Source: Ideonella alba
GTDB taxonomy: Bacteria > Pseudomonadota > Gammaproteobacteria > Burkholderiales > Burkholderiaceae_C
Length of the DNA stretch: 64,000 nucleotides
NCBI RefSeq assembly: GCF_018069875.1
Contig: NZ_JAGQDF010000007.1
Location: 1 to 64,000, forward strand
Reading direction: 5' to 3'
In this document: one piece after another, positions 55,583 through 64,000 of the stretch
Position numbering within the stretch: the stretch's first letter is position 1
How the letters are laid out: the number at the start of each line of letters is the position of its first letter
Translations under genes and position numbers: made by a program
The notes under the pieces: generated by a model
Told to the model about the DNA's origin: nothing
Seen by the model: only the letters and a program-made list of their open reading frames with translations
Database searches by the model: none

Positions 55583-56109
55583 GCGGACTTTCAAACATCA
55601 AGCGCATCTCACTGATCCTTACTGAGATTATTTTCACACTTTCAATTGCGTCTTTTTCAAATATAGCGAACGCAGAACCGGAAGATCATGAGGCCAAAGC
55701 CGATTCCGCCTGGATACTAGGAGAATATGGAAAGTTCTTGTTTCATAGTCGAAAACTGGAAGAACAGTGTAAATGCTTTGAAGGCGCATACAATGTGGCA
55801 CTTGGACACATGTTGAACGGCCAATTCAAAGAAGCCAAGATAAAAATTTCAGAAATCATCCGACAGGCAGTCATCAGTAGTGATGACTTAGGCATCCTAG
55901 TCAAACTTGATCAAGAGGTTGACGCCAACGTCAAGTATCTCGCCTTCCTGCGAAAACAGTACGGTTATAATGCAAGCGACGGCTCGCTAAGCTCAACAAT
56001 CAGAGACCTCAGACCTGACGAGGCCGGCTATATATTGACTGCCTTAAGGGGCCAAGGTGCAGCAATTCAGATTCCGTCAGCGAAACCGCTCGAAGTTAGG
56101 AGAAAATAG
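55579..56109 (+). CDS. Hypothetical secreted protein coupled to DUF1353
   Basis: A 176-residue protein I do not recognise. It has a probable signal peptide (ISLILTEIIFTLSIASFSNIANA) followed by a helical, TPR-like stretch (WILGEYGKFLFHSRKLEEQCKCFEGAYNVALGHMLNGQFKEAKIKISEII). GTG start overlaps the DUF1353 stop (GTGA), so both are probably exported together. AT-rich like its partner. Possibly a partner protein or immunity factor; nothing decides this. Confidence 0.65.
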   Translation: MSGLSNIKRISLILTEIIFTLSIASFSNIANAEPEDHEAKADSAWILGEYGKFLFHSRKLEEQCKCFEGAYNVALGHMLNGQFKEAKIKISEIIRQAVISSDDLGILVKLDQEVDANVKYLAFLRKQYGYNASDGSLSSTIRDLRPDEAGYILTALRGQGAAIQIPSAKPLEVRRK

Positions 56110-57009
56110 CCTAACGTTTCACCCCAACAATTTCGCCCACCAAAATCTGATAAATCGCACCACCACAAGCAACGATGGCGAGTATTAATGCGAGGTTCCG
56201 CCCGCATTGGGTTGACTATCAACCAGTCGCCCATGTGGTTTTCGAGGCTCTTTCCGAGGGGAACGATTTGGACATACAAACCAATTCGAGTGATTGCGAT
56301 CAGCGGGTGCTGAGCTTCGAGTTTGTGGTCTTGATGTAGTCGGGCCTGCGAATTTCAGTTGCCGAACTCGACGGAGCCCCAACCCCGACGCAGCGTTGAC
56401 AGCGATGGTGCCACAAGCGCCATCGCCATGGCGTCAGTGACCCGATGTACGACGAATGCCAGCAACGCCAAGGCGCATTAAACGCCGGCCAAGCCGAGAC
56501 GGCCGATCGCCCGCAGCAGCAGCCGACGATCGGCCACATTAAGCCCGACGGGCTGCTGGGCAAGAACTGGCTCAAGGGCGCTGATGGTGACGCGCTTCAT
56601 GCGCTGCTGTGCGGCGCCGGGCACAACCTGAGGATGATCCTGCGGCACCTGCGGGCGCTTTGCTTGGCCCTCGTTGCCTGGCTCATATTCGTCGCCCGCA
56701 ACGTACTCGCGTCAGACAGCCTGAGTGCCCGTGGCGCGGGCGGCTGAAAGCGAGTTGGTCAGGACGGACTAAGAAGCTTTGGTGCGCCGCAACGCCTCAG
56801 ACCACTACACCCGTGTCATCTGCGACGCCTTCGACAAATCCCACGATTCGCTGATCGACGAGATTCGCCCCGACGTATATACGCATGGCTCCCTCATCTC
56901 GATAGAGGATGTAATCTTCGTGAAAGTGCTTCTAAATGCTCGCCAGTTGCCTTTGCGAGCTGGGCGAAGGTGCCAATCGAAACTAATGCAGCAATCTAGG
57001 AGGCCATCG
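56110..57009. other. 900-base gene-poor stretch with IS debris
   Basis: No complete gene is visible. The middle holds a C-terminal fragment of an IS5-family transposase (56445-56747). The rest shows no supported coding sequence. The last 50 bases carry the AGGAGG ribosome site of the following lipoprotein gene. Confidence 0.6.
56445..56747 (+). pseudogene. C-terminal fragment of an IS5-family transposase
   Basis: The frame reads TIGHIKPDGLLGKNWLKGADGDALHALLCGAGHNLRMILRHLRAL, which matches the end of IS5-family transposases (GHxKxDxxxxRNxLKGxxGDAxHAxLCxAGxNxR). It lacks the catalytic N-terminal and central parts and both terminal repeats. This subgroup differs from the remnant at 53.7 kb, so two insertions have occurred here. 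Confidence 0.85.
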
Positions 57010-58413
57010 ATGTCCCGCCACTTCATTACGCCAGCCCTGTTGGCAGTGTCCGTCCTTGCCCTGGCCGGCTGTGCCAGTGTCAGCGTTGTGAGAGTGACAG
57101 AGGGGTCACAGCAGCCTGAAGGTCTTCCGTTCTACTTGCCGCGCCCATACGTTCAGGTGTATGAGCCATTCGTCATCGGCTCCAAACCCTACCTGGTCTC
57201 CGGAAAGCTCTCCCCTGACGGAAAGTATCTCCTAGTCGACAACGTCAGCGACCAGGGTGCACTGGACGGGCTGTTCCGCTCCGACCTAAGCAAAGAGCAG
57301 GCTCCGCGGGTTCCCGTCAATGTCATACGCAAGCGCGGTGTGGCGACAGACAGTCCTGGCCTGACAGGCAGCGCACAGGGCGGAACCGAAACCTCCGCCA
57401 CCGCTGCAGCGCCGGCATCCGCAATCCCCGCGGCTTCCGCCGCCAGCGCGGCATCGGCACCAGACTCTGCCGGGTCAGCTCCGACAGGTACTCAACCCAG
57501 CGGCAACTTCAACGTCTCCGTAACGAACACGACCTCCCTGTTTCCGCCGACGCTAGGCCGGCGCTTCTTCGACGTCGTTTGGATGCCTGACTTCGAAGAG
57601 AAGTATGTTGTCCAAGGCAAGCCTGGACTGGGAAATACGAACATTGGCGTGACGATGACACAGGGCTGGGGCCTCTATGGTCTTGACGCTCGCGTTGACA
57701 ACAGTGCCATAGTGAAGCCACTCCTGGATTTCTACTCGACTGGCTTCGACGCGCTGGGCAAGCTCGCCAAGAGTAAGATTTTCCCGGCTGGGGAACTCAC
57801 CGGAGGAGGCGCCCAGGGCGCGATTGAAACCGCTGAACTCCCGCCTGGCGCGAGGGTTACGGTCAAGGTCACCAGAGTCCAGGTGGTAGCTCCTGGTCTG
57901 TATCCGATCCTGAAGCCGAAGGAAGTGTCCGGCGCGACCGAGGCCTCCAGCGGCGCACGCGACTTGGTGACACGTCACATCCCCCTGCGCCCGTACACCA
58001 ACATTGCGTTCAACACCTACGAGGTTGTTGTCGTGGAAGTTGCCAAGCCAACCGGCGACACCCCGATGAACTTGCAGCGCTACTTCGACCCATCAGGTGC
58101 GGATGGAGCGTTGGTCCCGCCTGCTCCTGCGAACAACCTCACCGGAGGCGGTAGCGGCGCAACGCTCAACGTTGCCGACTTGGAGAAAAAGGTCAACGAA
58201 TTGCTGGCAAATCGCAAGGGGAGCGATGGCGCTGTTTGGAAGGTGTCCGGCCTGAAGCAGGACAACTCGAACCTGATAGGAACCGCTACGCTCTCCGGAG
58301 GGACCGCCAAGCCCACCGGCATCGTGACCATGGCTGACCTCGGCACGTTCGTTGCCAACCAAACCGGCTCCAAGGTCTTGCCTGGGAACGTGAAACTCAC
58401 CGAGGCGAAGTGA
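57010..58413 (+). CDS. Large hypothetical lipoprotein coupled to a trypsin-like protease
   Basis: A 467-residue lipoprotein with a lipobox near residue 20 (ALAGC). A conserved start (EGLPFYLPRPYVQVYEPFVIGSKPYLVSGKLSPDGKYLLVDN) precedes a low-complexity Ala/Ser/Thr-rich linker, then a beta-rich region (VTNTTSLFPPTLGRRFFDVVWMPDFEEKYVVQGKPGLGNTNIGVTMTQGWGLYGLDARVDNS). I do not recognise the family. AGGAGG is present before the ATG. The TGATG junction with the protease suggests translational coupling and a functional pair at the envelope. Confidence 0.75.
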   Translation: MSRHFITPALLAVSVLALAGCASVSVVRVTEGSQQPEGLPFYLPRPYVQVYEPFVIGSKPYLVSGKLSPDGKYLLVDNVSDQGALDGLFRSDLSKEQAPRVPVNVIRKRGVATDSPGLTGSAQGGTETSATAAAPASAIPAASAASAASAPDSAGSAPTGTQPSGNFNVSVTNTTSLFPPTLGRRFFDVVWMPDFEEKYVVQGKPGLGNTNIGVTMTQGWGLYGLDARVDNSAIVKPLLDFYSTGFDALGKLAKSKIFPAGELTGGGAQGAIETAELPPGARVTVKVTRVQVVAPGLYPILKPKEVSGATEASSGARDLVTRHIPLRPYTNIAFNTYEVVVVEVAKPTGDTPMNLQRYFDPSGADGALVPPAPANNLTGGGSGATLNVADLEKKVNELLANRKGSDGAVWKVSGLKQDNSNLIGTATLSGGTAKPTGIVTMADLGTFVANQTGSKVLPGNVKLTEAK

Positions 58414-59411
58414 TGGCCACGAAGCCAAAACCTGCGTCGCCACCAGCGGCGGTCCGGCGCTGGAACGAACTCCCGCCGGAACAGCAACTCGCTACGGTCA
58501 GAGAGGTCTGCGGCACCAAGGGCGCAGCGCTGCTGAAGCGATTTGACGGCGTGATAGCCGTTGGCGCGGGGTATAAGAAATCCGCTAACGCCGTATCCGA
58601 GGCGATTTGTCTGGGTATGCTTGTCAAGAAGAAGCGAACCAAGAACATCGCCCGCCCGGTTCCCGACCGCCTGCTCTTCACGGTCATTCGCGATGGAAAA
58701 CTAGTGCGGCTATCCATCCCAACTGACGTCGAGGAACTCGGCAAGGGAAAGCCGCACGCTGTCAACCTCGCTCATGGGATCCGCGCGTTCAACCGGAACA
58801 ACCCCAAACAGGGGGTTCCTGGTGCGGCCTGCTGTGCCGTCGTGGATACGAATCAACCACCGAATCGATACATCCTCGGATGCCGTCACGTCCTCGCGCT
58901 TTCACTTCTGACGACGGGGTGCGCTGCTTTCAATGCCACCGATGTGGCTGATAGAGGCATGAACACGCGGGTCGGTCAGTTGTTCTTCCCACTGCCGATG
59001 GCACCAAACGGACAACCCTGTCTTGATGCTGCGATTTCCCTCGTGGACCCAAGTACCCCCGTTGACTGGCTTTCGGCCCAAGGCATCAGGCCTACCGTTG
59101 TCGAGCCCGGCGCGCGACAACCTCAAAACTGCTTCGTCTTCACACCCGACGGTCCTTTGCAGGCAATCTTTGTCAAGGAGTGGGCGAATGTCCCCTTGCG
59201 GTATGCAGGATGCGGCACAGTCATCATCGCCGGTGCCTACCAGTTCCAGGCTGCGACTGTGGGCGGCCACAGCGGATCGCCAGTGATGACACCGGACGGT
59301 ACGCTCTTCGGAATGCACTTCTGGGGTGATCCCAGTCAGAGCCTTGCGATGGCTATTCCAGCTTTCATGCTGTTCCAGCCCGGTCGCTTCCCGGTCAACA
59401 TCCGGCTGTAG
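58413..59411 (+). CDS. Trypsin-like serine protease (chymotrypsin fold)
   Basis: A 332-residue protein with the catalytic triad of chymotrypsin-fold proteases: His in GCRHVLAL, Asp in CLDAAISLVDP and Ser in GGHSGSPVMTPDGTLFGMHFWGDP. The N-terminal 110 residues are charged and lack a visible signal peptide, so secretion is uncertain and the protein may be cytosolic despite the lipoprotein partner. Its ATG shares one base with the lipoprotein stop. A GTG at 58410 is an alternative start. Such lone proteases are frequent in conflict systems as effectors activated by a sensor; that role here is speculation. Confidence 0.78.
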   Translation: MATKPKPASPPAAVRRWNELPPEQQLATVREVCGTKGAALLKRFDGVIAVGAGYKKSANAVSEAICLGMLVKKKRTKNIARPVPDRLLFTVIRDGKLVRLSIPTDVEELGKGKPHAVNLAHGIRAFNRNNPKQGVPGAACCAVVDTNQPPNRYILGCRHVLALSLLTTGCAAFNATDVADRGMNTRVGQLFFPLPMAPNGQPCLDAAISLVDPSTPVDWLSAQGIRPTVVEPGARQPQNCFVFTPDGPLQAIFVKEWANVPLRYAGCGTVIIAGAYQFQAATVGGHSGSPVMTPDGTLFGMHFWGDPSQSLAMAIPAFMLFQPGRFPVNIRL

Positions 59412-59571
59412 AAGGCAAGTGAAGCCTGCGGCAGATCGGGCACAGTTCTGGACCGCAGGCCGTCCAAGCTGGGTCGGAATTTGAAGCATGATGCCGAGGT
59501 CGGCCAGCACGCATCGAATGAGGCTCGGCGAAATCCGACATTCATCCCGTCGCATCCCGCGCCGAATGAGG

Positions 59572-59648
59572 TGGTAGGCCGCCGGGGGCTCGAACCCCGG
59601 ACCAAAGGATTATGAGTCCTCTGCTCTAACCGACTGAGCTAGCGGCCC
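59572..59648 (-). tRNA. tRNA with CAT anticodon (probably elongator tRNA-Met)
   Basis: A 77-base cloverleaf on the minus strand: acceptor stem GGGCCGC / GCGGCCT, D-arm AGCTCAGTCGGTTAGAGC, anticodon arm with CTCATAA, TTCGAGCC arm and an encoded CCA. CAT can be elongator Met or the lysidine-modified Ile2; A73 and general sequence favour Met, but I cannot exclude Ile. Lies 46 bases beyond the hrcA stop, in the same direction. Confidence 0.95.
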
Positions 59649-59693
59649 GAAGGGGGCGATTGTAGGCAGGGGAACCCGCCGCTCCGGCGCGGC

Positions 59694-60734
59694 TCAGCGC
59701 GGCGCCGACAAGGCGTTGCTGACCAGCTTGGACGTGATGTCCACGATCTGGATCATGCGGTCGTAGGCCATGCGGGTGGGGCCGATGACGCCCAGGGTGC
59801 CGACGATGCGGCCGTCCACTTCGTAGGGGGCCGAGACGACCGAGAGTTCCTCGAAGGGCACGATGCGGCTTTCGCCGCCGATGAAGATGCGCACGCCCTC
59901 GGCGCGGCTGGAGGTGTCGAGCAGGCGCATCAGCTGGGTCTTCTGCTCGAACAGGTCGAACATCTTGCGGATGCTGCCCATGTCGTTGCCGAAGTCCTGC
60001 ACGCCCAGCAGGTTGCGCTCGCCGCTGACCACCACCTGCTCCTGGGTCTCGGCAATGGCGTCGGTGCCGGCCTGCACCGCGGCCTGCATCAGCGTGGCGA
60101 TCTCGCCGCGCAGCTGGTCGATCTCGCTCTTCAGGCGGGCGCGCACTTCGTCGATCGCCAGACCGGCGTAGTGGGCGTTCAGGTAGTTGGTGGCCTCGAC
60201 CAATTCGCTTTGCGTGTGGTCGTGGGCGGTGAAGATGACGCGGTTCTGCACGTCGCCGTCGGGCGCCACCATGATGACCAGCACGCGCCGCTCGCCCAGG
60301 CGCAGGAACTCGATGTGGTGGAAGACGCTGCTCTTCTTGGGCGCGGTCACCACGCCCACGAAGCTGGACAGGCTGGACAGCAGGTGCGCCGCCTGGGCGA
60401 TCACGCGCTGGGGCTGGTCGGGGTGCAGCTGGTCACGCGCGGCGGCCATGTCGGGGGAGGCCTGGTCCAGTTGCAGCGGCTGGACCGTCAGCATAGTGTC
60501 GACGAACAGCCGGTAGCCGCGGGCGGTGGGCACGCGGCCGGCGGAGGTGTGGGGGCTGACGATCAGGCCCATGTCCTCTAGGTCGGCCATCACGTTGCGG
60601 ATGGTGGCGGGCGACAGCTCCAGCCCCGAGGCCTTGGACAGCGTGCGCGAACCCACCGGCTGGCCGTCCGCAATGTAGCGTTCGACCAGGGTTTTCAGCA
60701 GGGAACGGGCGCGCTCGTCGAGCATGCTTTTCAT
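59694..60734 (-). CDS. hrcA: Heat-inducible transcription repressor HrcA
   Basis: Represses groE/dnaK operons by binding CIRCE elements. The 346-residue protein begins [53 protein letters not shown], the winged-helix DNA-binding domain, followed by the HrcA GAF-like and insert domains ([57 protein letters not shown]). Two starts are possible, 60734 or 60725; neither has a strong ribosome site. Divergent from nadK. No CIRCE repeat was seen in the shared promoter. Confidence 0.96.
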   Translation of the reverse strand: MKSMLDERARSLLKTLVERYIADGQPVGSRTLSKASGLELSPATIRNVMADLEDMGLIVSPHTSAGRVPTARGYRLFVDTMLTVQPLQLDQASPDMAAARDQLHPDQPQRVIAQAAHLLSSLSSFVGVVTAPKKSSVFHHIEFLRLGERRVLVIMVAPDGDVQNRVIFTAHDHTQSELVEATNYLNAHYAGLAIDEVRARLKSEIDQLRGEIATLMQAAVQAGTDAIAETQEQVVVSGERNLLGVQDFGNDMGSIRKMFDLFEQKTQLMRLLDTSSRAEGVRIFIGGESRIVPFEELSVVSAPYEVDGRIVGTLGVIGPTRMAYDRMIQIVDITSKLVSNALSAPR

Positions 60735-60797
60735 TGTACGGACATGGGCACCGGGGCCCCGTTGCGCCAAGGGCCCTGTGGTGTAATTCCCCACACC

Positions 60798-61673
60798 ATG
60801 ACCGTGCGTTTCCGCCATGCCGCGCTGATCGGCAAGTACCAGGCCCAGGGCATCCGGCCGATGCTGGAACGCATCGCCGAATTCCTGTCGCGCCGCGGGC
60901 TGGAAGTCTCGGTCGACCGGGACACCGCCTTCAACACCAGCTGGAACGACTACGGCGCGCTCACGCCCGAGCAGATCGGCGCCGCCTGTGACCTGGCGGT
61001 GGTGGTGGGCGGCGACGGCACGATGCTGGGCATCGCCCGCGAGCTGGCGGCCTACAACCTGCCGCTGGTGGGCATCAACCAGGGCCGGCTAGGCTTCATC
61101 ACCGACGTGCGCGCCACCGACTGGGAAGAGGCCCTGGGCCCGATCGTGGAAGGCGACTACGAGGAAGAGCGCCGCTCGATGATCGAAGGCGGCATCTGGC
61201 GCGACGACGAGCAGATCTTCCAGGGCCTGGCCCTGAACGACGTGGTGGTGGGCCGCGGCGCCTTTGCCAGCATGGTGGAGCTGCGGGTGGACATTGGCGG
61301 CGAATTCGTCGCCAACATGCGCGCCGATGGCCTGATCCTGGCCTCGCCCACCGGCTCCACCGCCTATGCGCTGTCGGCCGGCGGGCCGATCCTGCACCCG
61401 GCGATCGGCGGCTGGGTGCTGGTGCCGATTGCCTCGCACACACTGTCGAACCGGCCGATCGTGCTGCCCGATTCGCAAGAGGTGGAAATCACCATCGTCA
61501 ACGGCCGCGACACCAGCGCCAGCTTCGACACCCAGCGCCTGGCCAGCCTGCTGCACGGCGACCAGGTGCGGGTGCGGCGCTCGGCGCAGTCGGTGCGCTT
61601 TCTGCATCCGCGCGGCTGGAGCTACTACGCCACGCTGCGCCGCAAGCTGCGCTGGTACGAGGGGGTGGTGTAA
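60798..61673 (+). CDS. nadK: NAD kinase
   Basis: Phosphorylates NAD to NADP in the cytosol. The 291-residue protein has the kinase loop [16 protein letters not shown] with GGDGT, the Asn-Asp containing [22 protein letters not shown], and the [13 protein letters not shown] motif. Typical length. ATG at 60798; the in-frame ATG at 60744 would extend over the hrcA promoter and is unlikely. recN follows after 21 bases. Confidence 0.97.
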   Translation: MTVRFRHAALIGKYQAQGIRPMLERIAEFLSRRGLEVSVDRDTAFNTSWNDYGALTPEQIGAACDLAVVVGGDGTMLGIARELAAYNLPLVGINQGRLGFITDVRATDWEEALGPIVEGDYEEERRSMIEGGIWRDDEQIFQGLALNDVVVGRGAFASMVELRVDIGGEFVANMRADGLILASPTGSTAYALSAGGPILHPAIGGWVLVPIASHTLSNRPIVLPDSQEVEITIVNGRDTSASFDTQRLASLLHGDQVRVRRSAQSVRFLHPRGWSYYATLRRKLRWYEGVV

Positions 61674-61694
61674 CCACCCCGCCCAGAGGGCCAC

Positions 61695-63359
61695 ATGCTC
61701 AAGCATCTGACACTCAAGGACTTCGTCATCGTTGACGCGCTGGATCTGGATTTCGGCGCGGGCTTTGGTGTGCTGACCGGCGAAACCGGTGCCGGCAAGT
61801 CCATCCTGATCGACGCGCTGCAGCTGGCGCTGGGCGCGCGCGCCGAGGCGCTGGTGGTGCGTGAAGGCGCCGCCCGCGCCGAGATCACCGCCACCTTTGA
61901 CAGCCCGGCGTCGCTGGCCGGCTGGCTGGACGAGGCCGGCTTCGAAGGTGGCGACGAGCTGCTGCTGCGCCGCATCGTCGATGCCCAGGGCAAGAGCCGC
62001 GCCTTCATCAACGGCAGCCCGGCCACCGTGGCCCAGCTGCGCGAGGCGGCCGACCACCTGGTGGACATTCACGGCCAGCATGCCTGGCAGGGCCTGACCC
62101 GGCCGGCCGCGGTGCGCGCCCTGCTGGACGAACAGGCCGGCGTGGACACCCGCGCCATGGCCCAGGCCTTTGCCGACTGGCGCAGCGCTGCGCAGGCGCT
62201 GGCCGAGGCCCGCACCCGCCAGGGCGAGCTGGCCAGCGAGCGCGAGCGCCTGCAGTGGCAGATCGGCGAGCTGGAGCGCCTGGCGCCCGGCGCCGACGAA
62301 TGGCCCGAGCTGAACGCCGAGCACCAGCGCCTGGCCCATGGCCAGGCGCTGATCGACGCGGTGGGCCGCGCCGCCGCCCACCTGGACGACGACGAGGCCA
62401 GCGCCAGCAGCCTGACCACCCGGGCGATCGACGCGCTGGACGACGTGGCCGAGTTCGACGCCCGGTTGTCGCCCGCGCTGGTCGCGCTGCGCGACGCGCA
62501 GGCGCAGATCGACGACGCCGCGCACACGCTGCGCGCCTACCTGTCGCGCGCCGAACTCGACCCGGCCCGCCTGGGTGAACTGGACGCCCGCCTGTCGGCC
62601 TGGATGAGCCTGGCGCGCCGCTACCGCCGCCCGCCCGAGGAACTGCCCGCCCTGCTGGCCGAGTGGCAGGCCGCGCTGCGCGCGCTGGACGACGCCACCG
62701 ACCTGGACGGCCTGCAGGCCCGCACCGACGCTGCCGAAGCCGCCTGGCGCACCGAGGCCAGGAAGATCAGCCGCGCCCGCCAGAAGGCCGCCGGTCCGCT
62801 GGCCGAGCGGGTGACCGAGGCGATGCAGCAGCTGGGCATGGCCGGTGGCCGCTTTGAAGTCGCGCTGCTGCCCCAGGACGAGCCGCAGGCCTTCGGCCTG
62901 GAAAGCGTGGAGCTGCGCGTGGCTGGCCACGCCGGCAGCGCCCCGCGCGCGCTGGCCAAGGTGGCCTCGGGCGGCGAGCTCTCGCGCCTGGCGCTGGCGA
63001 TTGCCGTCACCACCGTGCAGGCCCAGGCCAGTGGCCCGGCCACGCTGATCTTCGACGAGATCGATTCGGGCGTCGGCGGCACCGTGGCCGACACCGTGGG
63101 CCGGCTGATGAAGCGCCTGGGCCAGCGCGCCCAGGTGCTGGCCGTGACCCACCTGCCGCAGGTGGCCGCCTGCGCCGACCGCCACTATGTGGTGGCCAAG
63201 GCCGAGCAGGCGGGCCGCACGCTCAGCCGCGTCACCCCGGTGGCCGGCGAGGCCCGGGTGGCCGAGGTGGCCCGCATGCTGGGCGGCGAGCGCGCCGCCG
63301 GCACCAGCCTGGCGCACGCGCAGGAGCTGATCCGCCAGGGCGCCGGAGAAGCGCGGTGA
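61695..63359 (+). CDS. recN: DNA repair protein RecN
   Basis: SMC-like ATPase acting in double-strand break repair. Walker A is TGETGAGKS (about residues 28-36), with the N-terminal [16 protein letters not shown]. Coiled-coil arms occupy about residues 160-360. The signature [15 protein letters not shown] and Walker [18 protein letters not shown] complete the head. 554 residues, normal length. Ends inside the GTG of rapZ (4-base overlap). Confidence 0.97.
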   Translation: MLKHLTLKDFVIVDALDLDFGAGFGVLTGETGAGKSILIDALQLALGARAEALVVREGAARAEITATFDSPASLAGWLDEAGFEGGDELLLRRIVDAQGKSRAFINGSPATVAQLREAADHLVDIHGQHAWQGLTRPAAVRALLDEQAGVDTRAMAQAFADWRSAAQALAEARTRQGELASERERLQWQIGELERLAPGADEWPELNAEHQRLAHGQALIDAVGRAAAHLDDDEASASSLTTRAIDALDDVAEFDARLSPALVALRDAQAQIDDAAHTLRAYLSRAELDPARLGELDARLSAWMSLARRYRRPPEELPALLAEWQAALRALDDATDLDGLQARTDAAEAAWRTEARKISRARQKAAGPLAERVTEAMQQLGMAGGRFEVALLPQDEPQAFGLESVELRVAGHAGSAPRALAKVASGGELSRLALAIAVTTVQAQASGPATLIFDEIDSGVGGTVADTVGRLMKRLGQRAQVLAVTHLPQVAACADRHYVVAKAEQAGRTLSRVTPVAGEARVAEVARMLGGERAAGTSLAHAQELIRQGAGEAR

Positions 63360-64000
63360 GCCAGGAACTCTCCGACGCCGACGAACGCGAGGTCACCGCC
63401 CAGCGGGAGGTGGTGCTGGTCACCGGCACCGCCGGCTCGGGCAAGTCGGTGGCGCTGCATGCGCTGGAAGACGCGGGCTTTTTCTGCGTCGACAACCTGC
63501 CGCCCGAGCTGCTGCGCGACTTCATCCGCGTGGAGTCCGAACACGGCGTACGCCGCATGGCGATCGCGGTGGATGTGCGCACCGCCGGATCGCTGCCGCA
63601 CCTGGGGCCGGTGCTCGACCAGCTGCGCGCCGAGGGCGTGACGGTGCGCAGCCTGTTCCTGGACGCCACCACCACCCAGCTGGTGACGCGCTTTTCCGAA
63701 ACCCGCCGCCCGCACCCCTTGAGCAAGCCGGTGATCGACGGCGACGCCCACCGCGCGCTGTTCGAGGCCATCGAGCTGGAGCGTACGCTGCTGGCCGAGC
63801 TGCGCGAGCGCTCCACCGTGCTGGACACCTCCAAGCTGCGTCCGGCCCAGCTGCGCAGCTGGGTGCGTGACCTGGTGGGCGCCGAGGGCAGCCGGCTGAC
63901 GCTGGTCTTCGAGTCCTTCGCCTTCAAGCGCGGCGTGCCGCTGGACGCCGACCTGGTGTACGACGTGCGCGTGCTGCCCAACCCCTTCTACATCCGCGAG
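63356..64000 (+). CDS. rapZ: RNase adapter protein RapZ, 5' part (runs off the window)
   Basis: The first 215 codons of a P-loop protein of the RapZ/YvcJ family: Walker A is GTAGSGKS, followed by [30 protein letters not shown] and the conserved [28 protein letters not shown]. In E. coli RapZ binds glucosamine-6-phosphate and directs small RNAs to RNase E. It begins at GTG overlapping the recN stop (GTGA), so the recN-rapZ pair is coupled. The usual total is about 285-300 residues, so roughly 75-85 are missing. Confidence 0.93.
   Translation, partial: MSQELSDADEREVTAQREVVLVTGTAGSGKSVALHALEDAGFFCVDNLPPELLRDFIRVESEHGVRRMAIAVDVRTAGSLPHLGPVLDQLRAEGVTVRSLFLDATTTQLVTRFSETRRPHPLSKPVIDGDAHRALFEAIELERTLLAELRERSTVLDTSKLRPAQLRSWVRDLVGAEGSRLTLVFESFAFKRGVPLDADLVYDVRVLPNPFYIRE

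Larger units (their letters stand above)
51413..59571. mobile_element. AT-rich, IS-bearing accessory segment ending at tRNA-CAT
   Basis: Between the orphan terminator and the tRNA gene, base composition is visibly lower in GC than the flanks, codon use differs, and two IS5-family remnants are present. Genes include a P-loop ATPase, a DUF1353 pair and a lipoprotein-protease pair. The tRNA 3' end faces this segment, the usual side for integration at a tRNA. I found no duplicated tRNA end, integrase or excision functions, so the element is either old and decayed or was built by several events. Confidence 0.5.

Noticed and set aside
59412-59571. Possible integrase or IS fragment beside the tRNA
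   Set aside because: A short minus-strand frame (RRDECRISPSLIRCVLADLGI) could be a transposase piece, but it is too short and lacks identifying motifs.
60735-60797. CIRCE element expected near hrcA
   Set aside because: I could not find the TTAGCACTC-N9-GAGTGCTAA pattern or a close match in the hrcA-nadK gap.

Overview
The window is GC-rich, tightly packed bacterial DNA, most consistent with a betaproteobacterium of the order Burkholderiales (Rubrivivax/Leptothrix/Ideonella-like). The clues are the hrcA / nadK-recN neighbourhood, an intracellular polyhydroxybutyrate depolymerase, protocatechuate 4,5-dioxygenase genes, and a DUF3348-DUF802-OmpA-DUF2894 gene set that I know mainly from this order. 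No taxonomic search could be run, so the placement is inference.

Layout. 0.1-9.8 kb (minus) is a peptide-scavenging operon: dppABCDF for di/oligopeptide import, followed without gaps by two tandem S46 dipeptidyl-peptidases. 10-16.7 kb holds a BMP-type binding protein, a two-gene TIR operon (one member with an N-terminal prokaryotic YEATS domain), a diguanylate cyclase, a GNAT acetyltransferase, a PhoX-like protein and a YgiD-type dioxygenase. 16.8-22 kb has an FtsX-type permease, a membrane protein and an orphan peptide-binding protein. 22-26 kb has a copper chaperone/CopA pair and a RES-Xre toxin-antitoxin pair with a clear operator. 26-30.6 kb has LysR with ligAB, phaZ, a glutathione-transferase-like gene and a cupin.

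30.6-41.5 kb is the most interesting chromosomal stretch. A four-gene, overlapping cluster encodes a long-tailed MotA/TolQ-like protein and a MotB/OmpA-like partner, closely resembling the ZorA/ZorB motor of Zorya phage defence but with DUF3348 and DUF2894 as partners. Next to it are a 1123-residue patatin-domain protein, a 700-residue repeat protein and a secretion-independent-looking peptidoglycan-binding/M15 protein. 41.6-49.6 kb has a hybrid histidine kinase with a PhnD-like sensor, an amidohydrolase lipoprotein with a LuxR regulator and a perfect 18-bp palindrome between them, a MazG/PIN-like fusion with a Pro-Ala-Lys repeat linker, and a DUF6933 protein.

50.6-59.5 kb is an accessory region ending at a tRNA-CAT gene. 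It contains two tiny genes with hairpins, an AT-rich P-loop ATPase with zinc ribbon and winged helix, two decayed IS5-family remnants, an AT-rich DUF1353/hypothetical pair, and a lipoprotein coupled to a trypsin-like protease. 59.6-64 kb returns to core genes: tRNA, hrcA, nadK, recN and the 5' part of rapZ, which runs off the window.
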